Assembly: GCA_023701085.1 (NCBI GenBank)
Contig: JAMPXR010000027.1
Span: 1-12,828 of the forward strand
Source of the DNA: Ramlibacter sp.
GTDB lineage: Bacteria; Pseudomonadota; Gammaproteobacteria; Burkholderiales; Burkholderiaceae_C
Direction: 5' to 3'
Length of the DNA: 12,828 nucleotides
The notes under the pieces are model-generated. The model worked only from the letters and a program-made list of their open reading frames with translations. It ran no database searches and was not told the origin of the DNA. The position numbers were made by a program, and so were the translations under genes. Below, one piece after another: positions 1 to 6,227 of this stretch. How positions within the stretch are numbered: position 1 is the stretch's first letter; each line of letters starts with the position of its first letter.

Positions 1-1190
1 CCGAACATCGTCAGCACGTTGATGGAAAAGCCCAGCGCCAGCAGCACGCCGAAGGTGCCCAGCAGCGCGACCGGCACGACCAGCGTCGGGATGAGGGTGT
101 AGCGCCAGTTCTGCAGGAACAGGAACATCACCAGGAACACCAGCGCGACGGCTTCGAGCAGCGTGACCACGACCTGCGAGATGGAAATCCTGACGAAGTG
201 CGAGCTGTCGTACGGAATCTCCCACTTCACGCCCTGCGGAAAGAACGGCGCCAGCTCCGTCATGCGCTTGCGCACGGCGTCGGCCGTGGCCAGCGCGTTG
301 CCGCTGGGCGAGAGCTGCACGCCGATGCCGGTGGAGGGCTTGCCGTTCAGGCGCGCCGAGGTGGCGTAGTTCTGGGCCCCCAGTTCCACCCGCGCCACGT
401 CCTTGAGCCGCACGGTGGAGCCGTCGGTGTTGGCCCGCAGCACGACGTTGGCGAACTCCTCGGCGGTGCTGAGCTGGCCGCTGACCACGACAGTGGCGGC
501 GATGCCCTGGCCCGCGATGTTGGGCAGGTCCCCGATGGAGCCGGCCGACACCTGGGCATTCTGGGCGCGGATGGCGGCATTCACCTCGGCCGCGGAAATG
601 CCGTAGCCCATGAGCTTGGCCGGATCGATCCAGATGCGCATCGCCTGCTCGGTGCCGAACAGCTGGGCCTGGCCCACGCCGGGCAGCCGCTGGATTTCGG
701 GCACCACGCTGCGCGAAGCGAGGTCGCCCAGCATCACCGGCGTGACTTTGGGGTCATCCGACGAAAGAATGGTGAACAGCAGGAAGTTCGAGCGCGACTT
801 GTCCACGCGCACCCCCTGCTGCGTCACCGCCGCCGGCAGCCGCGGTGCGGCGCGCGACAGGCGGTTCTGCACGTCGACCTGCGCCAGGTCGGCGTGCGTG
901 CCCGGCTCGAAGCTCAGCGTGATCTGACCGCCGCCGTTGGCCTGGCTGACCGATTCCATGTAGATCAGTCCGGGCGAGCCGTTCATTTCCTGCTCGATGA
1001 CGCTCAGCACGCTTTCCTCCAGCGTCTTGGCCGAGGCGCCCGGATAGCTGGCGGAAATGACGATGGACGGGGGCGCCACCGGCGGGTACTGCGCCACCGG
1101 CAGCTGCACGATGGCGACGCTGCCCATCACGATGATGAACAGCGCGATGACCCACGCGAAGATCGGCCGGTCGATGAAGAACTTTGCCAT
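1..1190 (-). CDS. RND multidrug efflux permease (AcrB/MexB-like, HAE1), N-terminal part, cut by window edge
   Basis: Inner-membrane proton/drug antiporter subunit of a tripartite efflux pump. The minus strand is open from an ATG at 1190 to the window edge, giving about 396 of the roughly 1,050 residues usual for the family, so the C-terminal part lies outside. The N-terminus MAKFFIDRPIFAWVIALFI is the canonical first transmembrane helix of HAE1 RND pumps. It is followed by LPVAQYPPVAPPSI and YPGASAKTLEESV, the usual start of the first periplasmic porter region. The visible part ends after the second hydrophobic block (FLVMFLFLQNWRYTLIPTLVVP). A Shine-Dalgarno AAGGGG lies about 9 bases before the ATG. 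It starts 12 bases after the adaptor stop, so the two are almost certainly co-transcribed. Substrates cannot be read from the sequence. An outer-membrane channel gene may follow outside the window. Confidence 0.95.
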   Translation of the reverse strand, partial: MAKFFIDRPIFAWVIALFIIVMGSVAIVQLPVAQYPPVAPPSIVISASYPGASAKTLEESVLSVIEQEMNGSPGLIYMESVSQANGGGQITLSFEPGTHADLAQVDVQNRLSRAAPRLPAAVTQQGVRVDKSRSNFLLFTILSSDDPKVTPVMLGDLASRSVVPEIQRLPGVGQAQLFGTEQAMRIWIDPAKLMGYGISAAEVNAAIRAQNAQVSAGSIGDLPNIAGQGIAATVVVSGQLSTAEEFANVVLRANTDGSTVRLKDVARVELGAQNYATSARLNGKPSTGIGVQLSPSGNALATADAVRKRMTELAPFFPQGVKWEIPYDSSHFVRISISQVVVTLLEAVALVFLVMFLFLQNWRYTLIPTLVVPVALLGTFGVLLALGFSINVLTMF

Positions 1191-1202
1191 GCGGCGCGCC
1201 CC

Positions 1203-2540
1203 TTACGACTTGGCCGCGGAAGCCGGTGCGGAAGCCGGTGCGGAAGCCGGTGCGGAAGCCGGTGCGGAAGCCGGTGCGGAAGCGGCCGGCGCGGAAGCGG
1301 CCGGCGTGGGCGCCGCGGCCGGCGTGGGCGCCGCGGCCGGCGCGGAGGCGGACGTTGCGGGCGCCGCGGCGCCCGCGCGCCAGGGCACCGGTTTCACGGG
1401 CGCGCCGGGGCGCAGCTTCTGGAAGCCGTCCACCATGACCTGCTCGCCGGGCTGCAGCCCTTCCAGGATCACCCACTGCCCGTCCTGGGAACTCCCCACT
1501 TTGACCGTGCGCGGATTCACCTTGCCGTCGGGCGCGACCACCATCACGGTGTCGCCCTGGGCCGAACGCGTGACGGCTTGCTGCGGCAAGAGCACGGCAT
1601 TGCCGGCCTTGGCCTGCTCCAGCCGGACCCGCACGTACAGTCCGGGCAGCAGCGCACCGCCCGGGTTGGGCACTTCGGCACGCAGGGTGACCTGGCCGCT
1701 GGCAGGATCGACCGACAAGTCCGAAAACAGCAGGCGGCCGGGCTTCGGGTGTTCCGCGCCGTCCTCCAGCACCACGCGCACCAGCGCGCCTTGCGCGCCC
1801 GCCGCGCGCTTCAGGCGCCCCTGTTCGAGCGCACGGCGCAGCTTGAGCACTTCCGCGGCGGGTTGGGTGAAGTTGACGTACATCGGATCGATCTGCTGGA
1901 TCACCGCCAGCGGCGTCGCTTCGCCCTGCCCCACCAGCGCGCCTTCGGTCACCAGGGCCCGGCCGATGCGGCCGGAAATCGGCGCGGTCACGGACGCGTA
2001 GCCCAGGTTGATCTGGGCTGTCCGCACCGCCGCGCGCGCCGCCGCGACCTCGGCTTCGGCCTGCTTCTGGCCCGCGACCGCGTTGGCGTAATCCTGTTTG
2101 CTGATCGCATTCACTTCGACCAGCGGCTGGTAGCGCTGCGCCAGCGCCGCGGCCTGGCCCAGGTTGGCCTGGGCGCGCGCCAGGGTCGCCTGGGCGCTCG
2201 CATGGGCCGCCGCGTACGGCGCGGGGTCGATGCGAAACAGCGCCTGGCCGGCCTTCACGTCGCTGCCCTCCCGGAACAGCCGGCGCTGGACGATGCCGGC
2301 GGCGCGTGCGCGCACCTGCGCCACCCGTGACGCCTCGAGGCGGCCCGGCAGTTCGGTCACCAGCCCCACATCGCCCGGCGCCACCGTGACGACGCCGACT
2401 TCCGGCGGCGGCGGGGCGGGCGGGGGCGCCCCGCCGCCCTGGCCGCAGGCGGCCAGCAGTCCGGCCACGGCGGCGCACGCCAGCGCGCCGGCCAAGGTCC
2501 GCAGTGGCCAGAGACGATGGAGGGACACGAAGACGGCCAT
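1203..2540 (-). CDS. RND efflux periplasmic adaptor lipoprotein (AcrA/MexA-like)
   Basis: Membrane fusion protein linking the RND permease to a TolC-like channel. The 445 residues begin with a lipoprotein signal; lipobox LAAC at 29-32 makes Cys32 the predicted lipidated residue. The core follows AcrA closely: LPGRLEASRVAQVRARAAGI, then REGSDVKAGQALFRIDP (first lipoyl half), an alanine/glutamine-rich helical hairpin with ISKQDYANAVA, then INLGYASVTAPISGRIGRALVTEGALV (second lipoyl half) and beta-barrel domains. Residues about 393-445 form an extra low-complexity Ala/Ser/Pro tail encoded by tandem repeats, making the protein about 50 residues longer than AcrA. Start at 2540 is supported by AAGGAA five bases upstream and by the signal peptide. 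The divergent TetR gene and the palindrome between them point to local repression. It is the first gene of the operon with the permease. Confidence 0.95.
   Translation of the reverse strand: MAVFVSLHRLWPLRTLAGALACAAVAGLLAACGQGGGAPPPAPPPPEVGVVTVAPGDVGLVTELPGRLEASRVAQVRARAAGIVQRRLFREGSDVKAGQALFRIDPAPYAAAHASAQATLARAQANLGQAAALAQRYQPLVEVNAISKQDYANAVAGQKQAEAEVAAARAAVRTAQINLGYASVTAPISGRIGRALVTEGALVGQGEATPLAVIQQIDPMYVNFTQPAAEVLKLRRALEQGRLKRAAGAQGALVRVVLEDGAEHPKPGRLLFSDLSVDPASGQVTLRAEVPNPGGALLPGLYVRVRLEQAKAGNAVLLPQQAVTRSAQGDTVMVVAPDGKVNPRTVKVGSSQDGQWVILEGLQPGEQVMVDGFQKLRPGAPVKPVPWRAGAAAPATSASAPAAAPTPAAAPTPAASAPAASAPASAPASAPASAPASAPASAAKS
1219..1344. repeat. Consecutive tandem repeats (12 bp x5, 15 bp x2, 18 bp x2) in the adaptor 3' end
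   Basis: Three abutting repeat blocks on the plus strand: GAAGCCGGTGCG five times (1219-1278), a 15-bp unit beginning GAAGCGGCCGGCG twice (1279-1308, differing only in its next-to-last base) and an 18-bp unit beginning GGCGCCGCGGCCGGCG twice (1309-1344). All periods are multiples of three, so they encode Ala-Ser-Ala-Pro-type and Ala-Ala-Pro-Thr-Pro-Ala-type units in the minus-strand adaptor tail without changing frame. Copy number could vary by slippage without breaking the gene. Confidence 0.93.
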
Positions 2541-2631
2541 TGGAATTCCTTCGAGGACGCCCCGGGATCGGGCAAGGGGCGGCCCCGAAGCATAAAGGGT
2601 TGCGCCCGGTCAAGAAGTGCGAAAGATGGCG

Positions 2632-2659
2632 AGTATACATTCATGCATGAATGTATAGT
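2632..2659. promoter_or_regulatory. Perfect 24-bp palindromic operator with -10-like elements at both ends
   Basis: Positions 2634-2657 are a perfect inverted repeat with half-site TATACATTCATG and no spacer. It lies between the divergent efflux operon and its TetR-type gene. Each end supplies a -10-like hexamer: TATAGT on the plus strand (2654-2659) and TATACT on the minus strand (plus 2632-2637). A repressor bound here would block both promoters. The half-site resembles AcrR/TtgR operators as I remember them (CATGAATGTA core). No good -35 hexamer was found at standard spacing in either direction, so the promoter part is less certain than the operator. Confidence 0.82.
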
Positions 2660-2664
2660 GACGC

Positions 2665-3321
2665 ATGGCCCGCCGCACCAAGGAAGACGCACTCGCCACC
2701 CGGCACAGCCTGCTGGACGCGGCCGAACGCGTGTTCCAGGCCAAGGGCGTGGCACGCGCGACGCTGGGCGACATCGCAGCCGCGGCCGGCACCACGCGCG
2801 GCGCCATCTACTGGCATTTCGCGGACAAGTCGGACCTGTTCAACGCGATGATGGAACGCGTCGTCCTGCCGATGGAACGAGGGCTCGAAGCGGCGACGCT
2901 GGATCAGGCCGACCCGCTGCCGGCCCTGCACGCCACCCTGCTGGGCGCGTTGGACAACATCGCCACCGACCCCCAATTGCACCGGGTGCTCGAAATCGCG
3001 ACCCTCAAGGTCGAGTACGTGGACGACCTCTGGGCCATCCGCCAGCACCATCTGCGCACGCGCGACGAGTGGGTGGCGCGCATGACGCGGGTCCTGCGCG
3101 CCAGCGCACGGCATCGGGGACTGTGCCTGCCGCTGCCGGTCGAGGCCGCAGCGCGCGGATTGCACGCCCTGGTCAGCGGCATCATCCAGAGCTGGCTGCT
3201 CGATCCCTCGGCGTTCGACTTGCGCGCCTGCGGCGCCAAGGCCATCCAGGTCTACCTGGCGGGGCTGGGATTGCCGGCCGATCCGCCCGCCTCGCGCGCG
3301 CGCTCTGCCGCCCGCCGCTAG
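2665..3321 (+). CDS. TetR/AcrR-family repressor of the divergent RND pump
   Basis: DNA-binding repressor, 218 residues. The N-terminus MARRTKEDALATRHSLLDAAERVF is the classic start of AcrR/TtgR/SmeT-type efflux repressors. The helix-turn-helix spans about residues 33-52 (ATLGDIAAAAGTTRGAIYWHF). The variable C-terminal domain should bind pump substrates. An in-frame TGA at 2659-2661 makes 2665 the first possible ATG. No Shine-Dalgarno is visible, and the -10-like TATAGT ends five bases before the ATG, so the mRNA may be leaderless. Its position opposite the adaptor and beside a perfect palindrome argues for autoregulation and repression of the pump. A terminator-like hairpin overlaps the stop codon. 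The AcrR-like role is by family and context; the ligand is unknown. Confidence 0.93.
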   Translation: MARRTKEDALATRHSLLDAAERVFQAKGVARATLGDIAAAAGTTRGAIYWHFADKSDLFNAMMERVVLPMERGLEAATLDQADPLPALHATLLGALDNIATDPQLHRVLEIATLKVEYVDDLWAIRQHHLRTRDEWVARMTRVLRASARHRGLCLPLPVEAAARGLHALVSGIIQSWLLDPSAFDLRACGAKAIQVYLAGLGLPADPPASRARSAARR

Positions 3322-3335
3322 CCGGCGGGCTTTCT
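3310..3335 (+). terminator. Intrinsic terminator overlapping the TetR stop codon
   Basis: Stem GCCCGCCG (3310-3317) and CGGCGGGC (3323-3330) is perfect over 8 bp with loop CTAGC, followed by TTTCT. The TAG stop (3319-3321) lies in the loop. The U-tract is short, so efficiency is uncertain. Confidence 0.65.
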
Positions 3336-3370
3336 GGCGCCTTGTCAAGCGCTGCTTGGTCATCGCGCGC

Positions 3371-3712
3371 ATGCCGCTTACCCGCGTCGCCCTGCGCCAG
3401 TTCGAAGCCCTGGTGGCCGTGGCCGACCTGTGCAGCCTCACCGCGGCCGGCGAACGGCTCGGGCTCACGTCATCCGCGATCAGCCAGCTGGTCGCGGAAC
3501 TGGAAGCGATCATCGGCTTCAGGGTGTTCGACCGCAGCACCCGCCGGGTGAACCTGTCCAGCGCGGGGCGCGAATTCGTGGCCTCGGCGGAAACGGTGCT
3601 GCGGCATGCGCAGCTCGCCGAGAGCGCCGCCGCCGACGTGCGCAACCGCGCCGCCGGCATCGTTCGATTGGGCGCTGAATCCATTTCGAGCACGCGCTTG
3701 ATCATCGAATAG
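3371..3712 (+). pseudogene. LysR-family regulator, N-terminal fragment (truncated)
   Basis: Only the N-terminal DNA-binding third of a LysR-type regulator remains. The reading MPLTRVALRQFEALVAVADL, then SLTAAGERLGLTSSAISQLVAELE (winged helix-turn-helix), FRVFDRSTRRVNLSSAGREF and the linker helix up to about GIVRLGA is typical through about residue 103. At about 3672 the homology stops. The last ten codons before TAG at 3710-3712 read antisense through a fragment of an unrelated gene. Normal LysR proteins have about 300 residues, so the effector-binding domain is missing. ATG 3371 is preferred over an in-frame TTG at 3356. A short DNA-binding polypeptide could still be made, but a regulatory role is unlikely without the sensor domain. 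Confidence 0.85.
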
Positions 3713-3888
3713 AAGATGCCCTTCACGATGTCGGCCACGGCACGGCCGGCGCGGATGTTCTCAAGCACCTCCGTCGCGGAGAACACGGTGCAGTAGCTGC
3801 CCAGGTTGATCATCTCCCCGGCCTGCGCCGCCAGGGCGTTCATCTCCTCGAGCGAGACGTCGAGCGGCCGGGCCATCGCGCTTGCCAT
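3675..3888 (-). pseudogene. Remnant of a BadF/BcrA-type acyl-CoA dehydratase activase
   Basis: The minus strand encodes about 70 codons matching the mid-C-terminal part of the BadF/BadG/BcrA/BcrD ATPase family (activators of 2-hydroxyacyl-CoA dehydratases and benzoyl-CoA reductases). The visible block is [35 protein letters not shown], and [18 protein letters not shown]. The Cys in SYCTVF corresponds to the family's conserved (S)xCTVFAESEV segment. Homology stops at the Asp of LEMD (about 3679), where the sequence runs into the reversed LysR fragment. On the other side it stops near 3880-3888, next to the gloA -10 element. The N-terminal nucleotide-binding part and the C-terminal tail are both absent, so it cannot be functional. 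Family assignment is from recognised motifs. Confidence 0.7.
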
Positions 3889-3891
3889 AAT
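3886..3891 (+). promoter_or_regulatory. -10-like element of gloA
   Basis: CATAAT ends six bases before the gloA ATG, which would place the transcription start at or next to the A of ATG and give a leaderless mRNA. No Shine-Dalgarno precedes the ATG (ACCCC only). No -35 match is seen 16-18 bases upstream, inside the activase remnant. Confidence 0.45.
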
Positions 3892-3897
3892 GACCCC

Positions 3898-4290
3898 ATG
3901 AGACTCCTCCACACCATGTTGCGAGTGGGCGACCTGCAGCGCTCCATCGATTTCTACACCCGCCTGCTCGGCATGACGCTGCTGCGCACCACGGAGCGGC
4001 CCGAGCAGAAATACTCGCTGGCCTTCGTCGGCTACGCCAGCAACCCGCAGCAGGCCGAGATCGAGCTGACCTACAACTGGGGCGTCGACCATTACGAGCC
4101 GGGCACGGCCTACGGCCACATCGCGTTGGGGGTGCCCGATGTGTACGCGGCCTGCGACCGGATACGCGCGGGCGGCGGCAAGGTAACGCGCGAGCCCGGG
4201 CCGGTCAAGGGCGGCAGCACCGTGATCGCGTTCATCGCGGACCCCGACGGCTACAAGATCGAATTGATCCAGCGAGATTCGGGGGACTAA
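3898..4290 (+). CDS. gloA: Lactoylglutathione lyase (glyoxalase I)
   Basis: Converts the hemithioacetal of methylglyoxal and glutathione to S-D-lactoylglutathione in the cytoplasm, the first step of methylglyoxal detoxification. The 130-residue protein matches the E. coli GloA pattern nearly throughout: [20 protein letters not shown] at the start, then [26 protein letters not shown] and [10 protein letters not shown]. The four metal ligands of the E. coli enzyme sit at the same positions: His5, Glu56, His74 and Glu122. The short length without the extra loops of the zinc type suggests the nickel/cobalt-activated class. The gene stands alone between a pseudogene scar and a strong hairpin, so it is probably monocistronic. 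Confidence 0.97.
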   Translation: MRLLHTMLRVGDLQRSIDFYTRLLGMTLLRTTERPEQKYSLAFVGYASNPQQAEIELTYNWGVDHYEPGTAYGHIALGVPDVYAACDRIRAGGGKVTREPGPVKGGSTVIAFIADPDGYKIELIQRDSGD

Positions 4291-4300
4291 AGCACAGGCC

Positions 4301-4330
4301 AACCGGCCGCTGCCAGCGCAGCGGCCGGTT
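4301..4330. terminator. Strong hairpin after gloA
   Basis: Perfect 12-bp stem AACCGGCCGCTG (4301-4312) and CAGCGGCCGGTT (4319-4330) with a 6-base loop, starting 10 bases after the gloA stop. There is no U-tract on the plus strand, so it may act as a mRNA-stabilising 3' structure or a Rho-assisted terminator. Confidence 0.6.
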
Positions 4331-4337
4331 GCGGGAC

Positions 4338-4366
4338 TTGCCGACTGATCGCGTCTTTGTTAAGAT
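4338..4366 (+). promoter_or_regulatory. Sigma70-like promoter of the TetR-ABC exporter operon
   Basis: TTGCCG (4338-4343), 17-bp spacer, TAAGAT (4361-4366). The predicted start lies near 4373, leaving about 38 nt before ATG 4411. The -10 overlaps the left arm of the inverted repeat at 4365-4386. Confidence 0.6.
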
Positions 4367-4386
4367 AGTACTTGATTACTTACTAT
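4365..4386. promoter_or_regulatory. Imperfect inverted repeat, possible operator of the second TetR regulator
   Basis: Arms ATAGTA (4365-4370) and TACTAT (4381-4386) flank a 10-bp centre; over 22 bp, 8 of 11 base pairs are symmetric. It covers the end of the -10 element and the expected transcription start, a good position for autorepression by the gene that follows. Position and symmetry are seen; binding is inferred. Confidence 0.5.
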
Positions 4387-4410
4387 GACGCCACAGCGGC
4401 CTCCACGTCC

Positions 4411-5046
4411 ATGCCTGCCTCGACCCCCGTTTCAATGGCGCCGCGCCAGCGCCTGAACACCGACCAGCGGCAGCGCGAGATCGTCGGCGCGGTGCTCGCG
4501 CTGGCCTGCGAGCGCGGGCCCGACGCGATCACCACGCAGGCCATCGCGGATCGGATGGGCCTCACCCAGGGCGCCGTGTTTCGGCACTTTCCCGATAAGC
4601 AGGCCATCTGGCTGGCGGTCTTCGCCTGGGTACGCGAATCGCTGAGCGCGGCAGTCGAGGTGGCGATCGGGAAGGCGGAATCGCCCCTGGCGAAGATCGA
4701 GCGTGCCTTCCTTGCCCACGTCGCCTTCCTGGCGGAGAACCCGGGGGTCGCACGTGTCATGTTCCACGAGATGCAGTATCCAGGCGACTCGCCGGTGCGC
4801 ACCGAGGTGCGCGCGATGATCGATTCGTATCGGCAACGGCTGGCCAGCCTCTTCACGCAGGCGAAGGCCGCCGGCGAGCTTCCGCGTGAGCTCGACACCA
4901 CGCTGGCCCCGGTGCTGTTCATTGGTGCCGTGCAGGGTCTTGTCATCAACGCATCACTCTCCGGCGACGCGTCGGCAATGGTGAAGCGCTCGCGCAAGCT
5001 GTTCGCGCTCCTTCTCGACGGCTATCGCGCAGGGAGACGGCCGTGA
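4411..5046 (+). CDS. TetR/AcrR-family regulator of the ABC exporter operon
   Basis: First gene of a four-gene operon; probable autorepressor and repressor of the downstream exporter. It has 211 residues from ATG 4411. The DNA-binding domain begins LNTDQRQREIVGAVLALACERG, with the helix-turn-helix at about residues 40-60 (ITTQAIADRMGLTQGAVFRH) and the usual FPDKQAIWLAVFAWV helix 4. The C-terminal half is helical, ending in a dimerisation-like region (APVLFIGAVQGLVINASL). Start choice is uncertain: no clear Shine-Dalgarno precedes 4411 or the alternative ATG at 4435, and an in-frame TTG at 4372 would fall on the predicted transcription start. The stop codon overlaps the GTG start of the adaptor (GTGA), showing translational coupling. 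The inducing ligand is unknown. Confidence 0.9.
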   Translation: MPASTPVSMAPRQRLNTDQRQREIVGAVLALACERGPDAITTQAIADRMGLTQGAVFRHFPDKQAIWLAVFAWVRESLSAAVEVAIGKAESPLAKIERAFLAHVAFLAENPGVARVMFHEMQYPGDSPVRTEVRAMIDSYRQRLASLFTQAKAAGELPRELDTTLAPVLFIGAVQGLVINASLSGDASAMVKRSRKLFALLLDGYRAGRRP

Positions 5047-6227
5047 ACGCCAAGCTCGGCCGCAAGACGGCGTTGATTGCCGCCGGTCTCGGGATCGCGG
5101 TATTGCTCGGTTGGCTGGTGATGAGCCAGGGGCCCCTCGCCCCGGCCAAGGTAACGGTAGCGGTGCCGCAGCAGGGCCCGCTGGTTGCGAGCACATTCGG
5201 CATCGGCACGGTGGAAGCCCGGCGCGGCTACGCACTCGGCCCCACGGTGCCCAGCCGCGTCCTGCGAGTGCTGGTCGATCAGGGCGATGCGGTCAAGGCG
5301 GGGCAGGTGGTCGCCGAGCTCGACCCGGTGGACCTCGCGGACCGTGTCATCGCCGGAAAGCTGGCGGTGGACCGAGCGGCCAGCACGATCCGCGCGGCCG
5401 AGGCCCAGTTGGCCGAGGCCCGCAGTCGCTCCCATACGGCGACGTCGACCGCACGCCGCTACACGGAACTGCGGGCCCAGGGATTCTTCAGCCAGGAAGC
5501 GGCCGAGGCCAAGACGCATGAAGCGAACGCCGCAAAGGCGGGCGTGGACGCTGCCGTGGCCCAGGTGGCGGCGGCGCGGCACGACCACGAGCGTGCGCAG
5601 GCCGATGCGGCCGGCATCGGCAAGCTGCGCACGCAGGCACGGCTCGTGAGTCCGGTCGATGGGGTGGTCAGCGCACGTTGGGTCGAGCCCGGGACGACCG
5701 TCGTCGCCGGCCAGGCGGTGGTGCAGGTCATCGACCCCGCGACCCTGTGGGTCCGGGCGCGGATCGACCAGGCGCAAGCCGGCGGGATCCGGGTGGGCCA
5801 GCCGGCCGAGATCGTGCTGCGTTCGGATGCCAATCGCGCCTACCGCGGCGAGGTGCAGCGTGTCGACCTCGTGAGCGACGCCGTGGCGGAGGAACGGATC
5901 GTCAACCTCGGTTTCGCGGCCCCGCCGCAAGCCATTTCGATTGGCGACCTGGTCGAAGTGACGATCCGTACCGCAGAGCTGGCCAGCGCGCGCACGGTGC
6001 CCGCGGCCGCCGTGAAGCGCCTCGATCGCAAGGACGGCGTGTGGCGCGTGAACGCGGGGCGCGTCACGTTCCAGCCGGTGAAGATCGGCATGACGTCGCT
6101 GGATGGGCGCAGCCAGGTCCTCGAAGGCCTGGATGCCGGCGACGAGGTCGTGGTCCACAGCGAGCGGGAATTGCGGCCGGACGCGAGGGTGAAAGTCGTT
6201 TCCGCCATCGTTCGTTCCGCACCATGA
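5043..6227 (+). CDS. HlyD-family membrane fusion protein of an ABC exporter (MacA/DevB-like)
   Basis: Periplasmic adaptor anchored in the inner membrane, 394 residues. The GTG start at 5043 is supported by AGGGAG six bases upstream and a 4-base overlap with the regulator stop. One N-terminal transmembrane segment spans about residues 9-27. Lipoyl halves lie at about 67-96 (VPSRVLRVLVDQGDAVKAGQ, VVAELDP) and 200-232 (RLVSPVDGVVSARWVEPGTTV). Between them is an Ala/Glu/Arg-rich coiled-coil hairpin, about 97-195. Beta-barrel and membrane-proximal domains follow. The adaptor presumably couples the downstream FtsX-like permease to a TolC-type channel encoded elsewhere, as no such gene is in the operon. 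The stop overlaps the permease ATG (ATGA). It is not closely similar to the RND adaptor upstream. Confidence 0.92.
   Translation: MNAKLGRKTALIAAGLGIAVLLGWLVMSQGPLAPAKVTVAVPQQGPLVASTFGIGTVEARRGYALGPTVPSRVLRVLVDQGDAVKAGQVVAELDPVDLADRVIAGKLAVDRAASTIRAAEAQLAEARSRSHTATSTARRYTELRAQGFFSQEAAEAKTHEANAAKAGVDAAVAQVAAARHDHERAQADAAGIGKLRTQARLVSPVDGVVSARWVEPGTTVVAGQAVVQVIDPATLWVRARIDQAQAGGIRVGQPAEIVLRSDANRAYRGEVQRVDLVSDAVAEERIVNLGFAAPPQAISIGDLVEVTIRTAELASARTVPAAAVKRLDRKDGVWRVNAGRVTFQPVKIGMTSLDGRSQVLEGLDAGDEVVVHSERELRPDARVKVVSAIVRSAP

Noticed and set aside
1219..1344. Short regular repeats considered as a CRISPR array or iteron origin
   Set aside because: There are no spacers, the units abut directly, and they are in frame inside the adaptor gene.
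198..2330. Very long plus-strand open frame (710 codons) across the efflux genes
   Set aside because: It is antisense to the RND permease and adaptor, is rich in Arg/His/Gly as expected of a high-GC shadow frame, and shows no domain.
2589..2613. TTGACC and TATGCT on the minus strand as the adaptor promoter
   Set aside because: The spacer is only 13 bp, too short for a normal sigma70 promoter; the -10 at the palindrome edge is preferred.
2641..4302. Long minus-strand open frame spanning TetR, LysR and gloA
   Set aside because: Only the 3675-3888 part resembles a protein family; the rest is antisense to recognised genes.
4372..4410. TTG at 4372 as the start of the second TetR gene
   Set aside because: It coincides with the predicted transcription start and operator, lacks a ribosome binding site, and the added residues do not look like the family.
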